10,907 nucleotides of DNA. Origin: Candidatus Stahliibacteriota bacterium (GTDB lineage: Bacteria; Hydrothermota; Tepidihabitantia; B3-TA06). Each line of letters starts with the position of its first letter. The first letter of the stretch is position 1. The stretch lies in NCBI GenBank assembly GCA_030670165.1, contig DAOVCF010000045.1, positions 1-10,907 of the forward strand. Reading direction: 5' to 3'. Under the pieces are notes generated by a model. That model did not search any database. It saw only the letters and a list, made by a program, of their open reading frames with translations, and was not told the DNA's origin. Made by a program: the position numbers and the translations under genes. Below are positions 5,878 through 10,611 of this stretch, one piece after another.

Positions 5878-6545
5878 TCCTTGCCCTCGGTCTCCTTTGC
5901 ACCTGCTTCGCCTTCTGGCACAGCGGCTTCTTCTCCCTCAGCGCCTTCCTCGGCCTCGCCTTCCTCCTCAGCGGCGACCTCCTCAACACGACGAGGAGAG
6001 GCGATGGTCACGATCACAGCCTGAGAAGGATCAAGTACTTCGATACCCTCCTCGAACTTAAGGTCTCGTACCCTGATTGCTTCACCCAACTCAAGGTGGT
6101 TTATGTCGATATCCACATTCAAGGGGAGTTTCTCAACCGGCCCGCGGACATCAACCTCGTAGCGGATGTGATCGAGAATACCACCCATCTTGAGTCCTTC
6201 CGGGGTGCCCTGGATTATGATCGGTATCTTGACGTGCAAAACCTCACCAGTATGAATCTTCTGGAAGTCTATGTTCAAGAACTCATCGGTCAGGGGATGT
6301 CTCTGAATCGCCTTTATAGCCGCACGGAAGGCGTCACCCTGAGGAGGCACGAGCTTGGTTATCATGAGCTTGCCTCGAAGGTGCGAGATAAGGTTTTTGA
6401 ACTCTTCGTCGTCTACGGTGATGGAATAACTCTTCTCACCCCTTCCGTAGACCACCGCGGGAATCTTACCGCTCTTGCGTAACTTACGCGTGACAGACTT
6501 TCCAGTACCCTCTCTTGCCTCAAAATGTAGTGCATTCTTTGCCAT
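5874..6545 (-). CDS. rplY: 50S ribosomal protein L25, Ctc/TL5 form
   Basis: Binds 5S rRNA. This 223-residue version is the long Ctc/TL5 type. The N-terminal L25 domain spans about 1-92 (LRKSGKIPAVVYGRGE... IQRHPLTDEFLNIDFQKI). The second beta domain spans about 93-185 (VKIPIIIQGTPEGLKMGGIL... LPLNVDIDINHLELGEAIRVRDL). The last 35 or so residues are an acidic tail of Glu, Ala and Gly. The ATG is preceded by AAAGGAG at a 4-nt spacing. It follows prs by 26 nt and overlaps pth. Confidence 0.95.
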   Translation of the reverse strand: MAKNALHFEAREGTGKSVTRKLRKSGKIPAVVYGRGEKSYSITVDDEEFKNLISHLRGKLMITKLVPPQGDAFRAAIKAIQRHPLTDEFLNIDFQKIHTGEVLHVKIPIIIQGTPEGLKMGGILDHIRYEVDVRGPVEKLPLNVDIDINHLELGEAIRVRDLKFEEGIEVLDPSQAVIVTIASPRRVEEVAAEEEGEAEEGAEGEEAAVPEGEAGAKETEGKE

Positions 6546-6571
6546 TGTTCTCCTTTTATTACTTCAAACTC

Positions 6572-7513
6572 TTAAATGAATAGTGAACTCACCGATTCAC
6601 CGTTATGTATGCGGCATATCGCTTCGGCCAAAAGCTTCGCCACCGAAAGGACTTGAAATTTATCATCCTTCAACCTATCACGAACCGGAAGTGAATCGGT
6701 AATCACTATCTCCTCAATAGGAGAGGCAGAAAGCCTGGCTATAGCCTCTGCGGCAAATACACCGTGCGTTGCCGCTACCCTCACCTCGCGCGCACCACGC
6801 TCAATGAGAAGCCCAGTGGCTTTAATCAAGGTAGTACCGGTACTTATAAGATCGTCCAGCAGCAGACATATCTTACCTTGCACATCGCCCACCAGGTTAA
6901 GCGCCTCTGGTTGATCTTTTTTCTCCCTGCGCTTATCCACAATAGCCATAGGCAAACCACCCATGCGCTTGGCATAGCCCCGGGCACGTCTGGCACCTCC
7001 TGCATCCGGAGAAACCACCATGTAACCGGAAAGGTCACGCTTTCCGAAGAACTCTGCGAATACGGGCGTAGCGTAGAGGTGATCGACCGGTATATCGAAA
7101 AACCCCTGTATCTGTTCTGCGTGTAAGTCGAGGCTCAGCACACGGTTAGCACCTGCCTGAGTCAGGAGATCAGCAATCAGCTTGGCGCTGATAGGTACAC
7201 GAGGCTCATCCTTCTTGTCCTGGCGGGCATATCCGTAGTAGGGAATCACCGCGGTGATCCGTGCCGCTGATGCTCGCTTGGCCGCATCAAGCATCAATAA
7301 AAGCTCCATCAGGTTCTCCGCCGGCGCATGGGTGGATTGGATAATGAACACGTCAACACCACGAACGTTCTCTTCTATCTTCACCCTTATCTCGCCGTCC
7401 GAAAAACGATCAATGGTAGCCTTACCCAACGGAACACCCAGTTCCTTGCAGATGGATTCGGCCAGCACGGGGATAGAATTCCCCGAGAATACTTTTATCT
7501 CATCACGTACCAC
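6572..7513 (-). CDS. prs: Ribose-phosphate pyrophosphokinase (PRPP synthetase)
   Basis: Makes PRPP from ribose 5-phosphate and ATP for purine, pyrimidine, His, Trp and NAD synthesis. Using the GTG at 7513 the protein has 313 residues and starts MVRDEIKVFSGNS, the normal family N-terminus. Visible motifs are RFSDGEIRVKIEENVRG, YYGYARQDKK (about 92-101), DLHAEQIQGFF with catalytic H131, SPDAGGARRARGYA, and the PRPP loop DDLISTGTT (about 220-228; many bacteria have DDMIDTGGT). A TTG at 7528 is in frame, but the AAAAGGAG lies inside that extension and points to the GTG with a 4-nt spacer. The tRNA-Gln gene ends at 7530, so processing of the tRNA would leave a 16-nt leader holding this SD. Confidence 0.95.
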   Translation of the reverse strand: MVRDEIKVFSGNSIPVLAESICKELGVPLGKATIDRFSDGEIRVKIEENVRGVDVFIIQSTHAPAENLMELLLMLDAAKRASAARITAVIPYYGYARQDKKDEPRVPISAKLIADLLTQAGANRVLSLDLHAEQIQGFFDIPVDHLYATPVFAEFFGKRDLSGYMVVSPDAGGARRARGYAKRMGGLPMAIVDKRREKKDQPEALNLVGDVQGKICLLLDDLISTGTTLIKATGLLIERGAREVRVAATHGVFAAEAIARLSASPIEEIVITDSLPVRDRLKDDKFQVLSVAKLLAEAICRIHNGESVSSLFI

Positions 7514-7517
7514 GTCG

Positions 7518-7522
7518 CTCCT
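7518..7522 (-). promoter_or_regulatory. Shine-Dalgarno deciding the prs start
   Basis: AGGAG, extended to AAAAGGAG, lies 4 nt before the GTG at 7513-7511. It falls within codons 3-4 of the longer TTG-initiated frame, so the shorter GTG start is favoured. Spacers of 4 nt after AGGAG or GGAGG also precede rpsR, rpsF and rplY in this operon. Confidence 0.7.
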
Positions 7523-7529
7523 TTTCAAA

Positions 7530-7600
7530 CTGGGGCGCAGGGAGTCGAACCCCGATTAGAGGAACCAAAATCCTCCGTCCTGCCATTAGACGACGCCCCA
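7530..7600 (-). tRNA. tRNA-Gln (UUG anticodon)
   Basis: Seventy-one nucleotides fold as a full cloverleaf. The acceptor stem TGGGGCG/CGCCCCA is 7 bp with the U1-A72 pair and discriminator G73 typical of tRNA-Gln. The D arm is GTC-TAATGGCAG-GAC, the anticodon arm GAGGA-TTTTGGT-TCCTC with TTG at 34-36, the variable loop 4 nt, and the T arm CGGGG-TTCGACT-CCCTG. CCA is not encoded. The gene lies between ispE and prs in the same direction, with its first 15 nt shared with the ispE 3' end (stop codon TAA in the D loop), and it ends 16 nt before the prs start. It must be cut from the operon transcript. Confidence 0.96.
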
Positions 7601-8431
7601 ACGCTCAAGTGTTCTTACACGAAACAAACGTCCGCGTGTTCCCGCAGGAAGTTCAAACTCCACATCAGGCCCAACCACGACAAACAAAGCAGACCCTGAT
7701 CCCGAAAGCCCTGCAACCCACGCACCCTTTGAGTTAAACCACTCCACCATCCGCTCAAGCTCCGGGTAGCACCGATAAACCACCTCTTCAAAAGAGTTAT
7801 AAAGCCATTGCGAGGCTTCGTGGTAGCGACGCTCGCTAAGCGCCTTAAATAGAAGTCTACACGGCTTGGAGCCATTTGTCAACCGCTTAAGCTGCTTATA
7901 AGCCCAAGTGGTTGAAACACCGAACCCAGGGGAGTAGATCACAAGATCAAACGAAGGAACCTTCCGTGGTTTTATCCTCTCGCCGCGCCCGGTCACCAGG
8001 CAGGGACGGGGATCAAGAAAAAAGGAGCAGTCCATCCCCAGCTCTATCGCGAGCGAACGAAGTTCATCGCCAGAAAGACGTGTATTAAAAAGCCTATCCA
8101 ATCCAATGAGCGTTGCCGCCGCATCCGATGAACCTCCACCCAATCCATGACTCACAGGTATTTCTTTCTCCAACTCGATCCTTACCCCGGAACGAACACC
8201 CGTATACGTAAAGTAAAGATCGGCTGCAAGCCAAACAAGATTCTTGGAATCGGATGGAACGTGCGGTATGTCACACGAAAGCTCTATGCCACGCTCACGA
8301 ACCTCAAAGCTCAACCGATCGAAAAGGCTTACCGGGAAGAACAGCGAACGTAACTCGTGATAGCCGTCCGAGCGACGCCGTTCGACCCACAGACCGATAT
8401 TTACCTTAGCCGGTGTTCTTAAGGTAAGCAC
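7586..8431 (-). CDS. ispE: 4-diphosphocytidyl-2-C-methyl-D-erythritol kinase
   Basis: GHMP-family kinase of the MEP isoprenoid pathway that phosphorylates CDP-ME on the 2-hydroxyl. The 281 residues show TPAKVNIGL with K9, SDGYHEL at 21-27, the ATP-binding PVSHGLGGGSSDAAA at 92-106, LGMDCSFFL with catalytic D134 (GADVPFF in most relatives), and the C-terminal GLSGSGSALF. The GTG start overlaps the rmlD-like gene by 26 nt but has a strong AGGAGG 6 nt upstream. The reading frame ends ...RWGVV-stop, with W-G-V-V-TAA lying on nucleotides 1-15 of the tRNA-Gln gene. Confidence 0.95.
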   Translation of the reverse strand: MLTLRTPAKVNIGLWVERRRSDGYHELRSLFFPVSLFDRLSFEVRERGIELSCDIPHVPSDSKNLVWLAADLYFTYTGVRSGVRIELEKEIPVSHGLGGGSSDAAATLIGLDRLFNTRLSGDELRSLAIELGMDCSFFLDPRPCLVTGRGERIKPRKVPSFDLVIYSPGFGVSTTWAYKQLKRLTNGSKPCRLLFKALSERRYHEASQWLYNSFEEVVYRCYPELERMVEWFNSKGAWVAGLSGSGSALFVVVGPDVEFELPAGTRGRLFRVRTLERWGVV

Positions 8432-9248
8432 GAAGTGCCTCCTGCCATGATCTTAAGGTATGCCCGAAGGATTCTTCGTATTTCCTGCATGAGAGCACCG
8501 ATTGTCTGGGTCGGGGTGCGATGAAACCGATCTCGGCACCTGTGGAAGGTATGGGTTCAACCCTGCTTCCAAAAACTCGAATGATCTCTTTTCCCATCTC
8601 GAAACGCGTACAGTCCCCATTGTTGGTAAGGTGAAAGATACCGATGACACCTGATCGGGCGATTTCGTAGATAGGCGCAAGCAAATCCGGTATGTAGCCA
8701 GGCGAACCTTGGTGATCTGTAGTAAGCTTAGGGGAACTCCCTTGATCAATCTCTTCCTTAACAAAGGACACGAAGTCATCCTTAACCCCGAATAACCAGG
8801 CAACCCTTATGATTGCGTAATTCTCGACAAGTGAGCTGACCGCGCGTTCAGCAGCAAGTTTTGTCTTGCCGTAGACACTCAGGGGATTGGGGGAATCCAG
8901 CTCAATATACGGCGAGGATTTTTGGCCGTCAAAAACGTAGTCCGTGCTGAAATGGATAAGCCGGGCCTTGAGCGCAGCCGCCGCCTCGGCCAGGTTGCGT
9001 GTAGCTTCCAGGTTATCGCGCCATGCACGCCCGGGGTCACGTTCGCAGCAGTCCACATCAGTCATAGCCGCAGTGTGAAATATAAGATCGGGACGAAACG
9101 CGGCAAGGTGTTTACTCACCTCAGCCTTCTCGGAAAGATCAAGCCCCTTCCTGGATACCGCCCTAACCTCACCTTCCCTCGATGAAAGGAACTCAAAAAG
9201 TGATGCACCAAGCCTACCGCAAGCGCCTGTAACCAAAATACCGCCCAT
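8406..9248 (-). CDS. dTDP-4-dehydrorhamnose reductase-like (RmlD family) sugar-nucleotide reductase
   Basis: An extended SDR of 280 residues. The NAD(P)-binding motif is TGACGRLG near 7-14; FHTAAMTDVDCCERDP matches the RmlD pattern (HxAAYTxVDxxE). Active-site STDYVFDG (about 100-107) and YGKTKLAAE (YxxxK) follow, then IIRVAWLFG. RmlD completes dTDP-L-rhamnose for cell-surface polysaccharide. The family also includes MAT2B-like and other dTDP-sugar reductases, and no rmlA, rmlB or rmlC is in this window, so the substrate is inferred. It is the first gene of the operon; no Shine-Dalgarno precedes the ATG, and the promoter places the transcript start on or beside the start codon. Confidence 0.85.
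   Translation of the reverse strand: MGGILVTGACGRLGASLFEFLSSREGEVRAVSRKGLDLSEKAEVSKHLAAFRPDLIFHTAAMTDVDCCERDPGRAWRDNLEATRNLAEAAAALKARLIHFSTDYVFDGQKSSPYIELDSPNPLSVYGKTKLAAERAVSSLVENYAIIRVAWLFGVKDDFVSFVKEEIDQGSSPKLTTDHQGSPGYIPDLLAPIYEIARSGVIGIFHLTNNGDCTRFEMGKEIIRVFGSRVEPIPSTGAEIGFIAPRPRQSVLSCRKYEESFGHTLRSWQEALRAYLKNTG
8438..8443 (-). promoter_or_regulatory. Shine-Dalgarno of ispE inside the rmlD-like gene
   Basis: A full AGGAGG sits 6 nt before the GTG at 8431, within the last codons of the upstream reductase. It fixes the ispE start and shows that the 26-nt gene overlap is real. Confidence 0.75.
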
Positions 9249-9253
9249 ACCGA

Positions 9254-9282
9254 AGTCTAATCGCCAAAAGGGGTTGTGTCAA
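9254..9282 (-). promoter_or_regulatory. Promoter of the rmlD-to-tyrS operon
   Basis: Minus strand TTGACA (9282-9277), 17-nt spacer, TAGACT (9259-9254; 4 of 6 to TATAAT). The predicted +1 falls at 9248-9247, on the A of the ATG at 9248. There is no SD between the -10 and the ATG, so a leaderless mRNA is the simplest reading. It lies back to back with the Rrf2 promoter. Confidence 0.55.
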
Positions 9283-9300
9283 GAATCCCTACAAGAGGGC

Positions 9301-9328
9301 TTGACAATTTAATCCATAGCGTTATAAT
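9301..9328 (+). promoter_or_regulatory. Perfect-consensus promoter of the Rrf2-cutA-DUF59 unit
   Basis: TTGACA (9301-9306), 16-nt spacer, TATAAT (9323-9328): both hexamers are exact sigma70/SigA consensus. The expected +1 is 9335-9336, the position of the GTG start codon (9336-9338). A near-palindrome TTGACAATT (9301-9309) / AATTGTGAA (9332-9340), 8 of 9 matching, covers the -35 and the start codon and could be an operator. Confidence 0.8.
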
Positions 9329-9335
9329 AAGAATT

Positions 9336-9737
9336 GTGAACAGGCTGAATACTACGGTGCGTTACGCTGTTCGAGCTACGCTTCTTTTGGCGCAACACGC
9401 CGATCGTCCTATTTCTATCAAGGCAATCTCTGAGGCAGAGGATCTATCCATCAAGTATCTCGAGCAGCTGTTTCTTAAGTTACGCAAAGCCGGGCTTGTA
9501 CGAAGCGTACGAGGCATGCACGGCGGCTATTTCCTGGCCAGGTCTCCGGAGAAGATCACAATCGGCGACGTCATTCGTTCGGTTCAAGCCGACGGGATTT
9601 ATGCCGCTCCGTGTACCAAACGCAAGGCCCGTTGCGAACGCCATAGTAAGTGCAAGGCCACTAACTACTGGAGCAAACTCCAGAAACTCCTTGATGATTT
9701 CTTCAACAATACCACCCTTGCCAGCTTTCAGGAATGA
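9336..9737 (+). CDS. Rrf2-family (IscR-like) transcriptional regulator
   Basis: With the GTG at 9336 the protein has 133 residues and begins MNRLNTTVRYAVRATLLLA, the normal Rrf2 N-terminus; a longer frame from GTG 9276 would run through the promoter and is rejected. The winged helix covers about 1-75: ISIKAISEAEDLSIKYLEQLF with E43, LRKAGLVRSVRGMHGGYFLA. Three cysteines, C93, C100 and C106 (C-X6-C-X5-C), sit where IscR carries its [2Fe-2S] ligands (C92, C98, C104), and the C-terminal FFNNTTLASF resembles IscR FLNNITLGEL. So it probably senses Fe-S or redox state. Its stop overlaps the cutA ATG (ATGA), and it precedes a DUF59 Fe-S assembly gene. Whether it is IscR itself or another cluster-binding Rrf2 cannot be decided here. 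Confidence 0.92.
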   Translation: MNRLNTTVRYAVRATLLLAQHADRPISIKAISEAEDLSIKYLEQLFLKLRKAGLVRSVRGMHGGYFLARSPEKITIGDVIRSVQADGIYAAPCTKRKARCERHSKCKATNYWSKLQKLLDDFFNNTTLASFQE

Positions 9738-10060
9738 GATTCCTCGCTATCCATACCAGCTTCTCAAACAGGATGGATGCACAGCGTGTGTCGCGTATCC
9801 TTATTGAAGAAAAACTAGCGGCATGTGCTAACATATTAACGGCCCGTTCGATATACCACTGACACGAAAGAATCGAGGACGAAAACGAGGTGTTCGTAAT
9901 CTTAAAGACCGACGAAGACACCTATCCGGCACTGGAGAGGCGGATTTTAGAGCTGCATCCATATGAGGTGCCCATGATTACAGTTACATCTATCCGTGCC
10001 GGATCAAAAAGTTACCTTGCATGGCTCTCCAAGGCCTTGCAAAGGAGGAATAAATGGTAA
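9734..10060 (+). pseudogene. cutA: CutA-family protein with an in-frame TGA at a conserved Trp codon
   Basis: CutA is a small trimeric protein historically linked to divalent metal tolerance. The frame from ATG 9734 reads MRFLAIHTSFSNRMDAQRVS, then LIEEKLAACANILTARSIYH, then TGA at 9860-9862 (codon 43). The same frame continues HERIEDENEVFVILKTDED, LERRILELHPYEVPMITV and GSKSYLAWLSKALQ to TAA at 10058-10060, 108 codons in all, the family's normal length. In CutA proteins a Trp sits exactly there (SxYxW), so TGG to TGA is one base change; no frameshift is present and every other motif survives. Other genes here stop with TGA (the Rrf2 gene, rplY, pth, ssb), which argues against TGA being read as Trp throughout. 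It overlaps the Rrf2 gene by 4 nt and the DUF59 gene by 7 nt. Possible readings: a recent nonsense mutation, a sequencing or assembly error, or local readthrough. Confidence 0.85.
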
Positions 10061-10356
10061 CCAAAGCCCAGGTGCGTGAAGCCCTGAAGAAGGTGATAGA
10101 TCCTGAGATAGGAATCAACATCGTTGATCTTGGCCTGATCTACGACGTTCAGGTGGAGAATGATGTGCCTCACGTCAGTATGACGCTTACGGTTCCCGGT
10201 TGCCCTTTGGCAAACATGCTTACCCGGCAAGCCGAGCAGGCGGTGCGAGCAGTGGAAGGGGTGAGGGACGTTAAGCTTGAACTTACCTGGGACCCACCAT
10301 GGAACCCCAAGATGATGAGTGAGGATGCAAAGCGCAAGCTGGGCTGGGGCGAATAA
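10054..10356 (+). CDS. SufT/MIP18 (DUF59) family Fe-S cluster assembly protein
   Basis: 100-residue single-domain protein. VIDPEIGINIVDLGLIYDVQV (about 14-34) is the DUF59 hallmark, followed by TVPGCPLAN with the conserved cysteine C50, and a C-terminal WDPPWNPKMMSEDAKRKLGW. Such stand-alone proteins (SufT-like, PaaD/MIP18 domain) help mature Fe-S proteins. The ATG has AAAGGAGG upstream, located in the cutA tail, so translation need not depend on cutA. Being co-transcribed with a regulator carrying cluster-type cysteines supports a role in Fe-S homeostasis. The exact client proteins are unknown. Confidence 0.9.
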   Translation: MVTKAQVREALKKVIDPEIGINIVDLGLIYDVQVENDVPHVSMTLTVPGCPLANMLTRQAEQAVRAVEGVRDVKLELTWDPPWNPKMMSEDAKRKLGWGE

Positions 10357-10365
10357 TTAAAACAC

Positions 10366-10394
10366 CCCACGAGATTACTTCTTGCTCTCGCGGG
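10366..10394 (+). terminator. Weak stem-loop after the DUF59 gene
   Basis: CCCACGAGA (10366-10374) and TCTCGCGGG (10386-10394) pair with one A-C mismatch around an 11-nt loop, 9 nt after the DUF59 stop. No T run follows, so it is only a possible 3' end or RNA-stabilising structure for the Rrf2 unit. Confidence 0.25.
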
Positions 10395-10413
10395 AACCCC
10401 GAATTAAATGCTC

Positions 10414-10434
10414 CTTTTGACCAGAGGTCAAAAG
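10414..10434. repeat. Perfect 9-bp hairpin
   Basis: CTTTTGACC, loop AGA, GGTCAAAAG. The stem is perfect and AT-rich towards its base. It directly adjoins the larger structured element that begins at 10433. No T run follows on either strand beyond the stem itself. Confidence 0.6.
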
Positions 10435-10498
10435 ATCGCAAAGCACCCCGTCGTCGCGACCGTCCGCCTCGTTCAGAGGCGGGGAAGGGTGGCGATCT
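10433..10498. repeat. Long imperfect hairpin element
   Basis: Outer arms AGATCGC (10433-10439) and GCGATCT (10492-10498) pair perfectly; next, CACCC (10444-10448) pairs with GGGTG (10487-10491) after a 4-nt bulge; and the core CCGCCTC-GTTCA-GAGGCGG (10464-10482) is a perfect 7-bp stem. The nested pairing suggests a folded repeat or RNA element of 66 nt. It is not a recognised RNA family to me. Confidence 0.45.
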
Positions 10499-10513
10499 AT
10501 TCCCGAAGGGAAT
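10499..10513. repeat. Small perfect hairpin
   Basis: ATTCCC, loop GAA, GGGAAT: a 6-bp stem immediately after the larger hairpin element at 10433-10498. Confidence 0.4.
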
Positions 10514-10525
10514 GTACCTTATTAT

Positions 10526-10611
10526 CCTCCCCCTTGATGGGGGAGGGTTATGGTGGGGGTGAAACTTACAGTCTCCCCTTCCCCTCTATCCCCTCCCACC
10601 AGGGGAGGGGG
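10526..10611. repeat. Two diverged GC-rich repeat copies in inverted orientation
   Basis: Copy 1 on the plus strand is CCTCCCCC-TTGAT-GGGGGAGG (10526-10546), then GTTATGGTGGGGGTGAAAC. Copy 2, read on the minus strand from 10611, has CCCCTCCC-CTGGT-GGGAGGGG (10610-10590), then ATAGAGGGGAAGGGGAGAC. Both have the layout hairpin, short linker, G-run, GA-rich end, and they face each other. The consensus resembles a CCTCCCCC...GGGGGAGGG...GGGGGTGA repeat common between genes in many bacteria (recalled, not searched). Copy 2 abuts the stop codon of the minus-strand gene and might act in its 3' end, although no U tract follows. Confidence 0.6.

Larger units (their letters stand above)
10357..10611. 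other. Gene-free stretch between convergent units
   Basis: A 255-nt gap between the DUF59 gene (+) and the secreted-protein gene (-). It is almost filled by palindromes: stem-loops at 10366-10394, 10414-10434, 10433-10498 and 10499-10513, and the inverted GC-rich repeat pair at 10526-10611. A 106-codon plus-strand frame (10408-10728) crosses it, but it translates the repeats, lacks a ribosome binding site and runs antisense into the next gene, so no gene is called. Confidence 0.65.

Noticed and set aside
9276..9335. Longer Rrf2 start at GTG 9276 (20 extra residues)
   Set aside because: The extension would be encoded by the promoter itself (TTGACA and TATAAT at 9301-9328), and Rrf2 proteins start near the VRYAVRA motif.
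9860..9900. Selenocysteine insertion at the cutA TGA
   Set aside because: CutA has Trp, not Cys, at this position, and I see no convincing SECIS-like hairpin with a proper apical loop just downstream.
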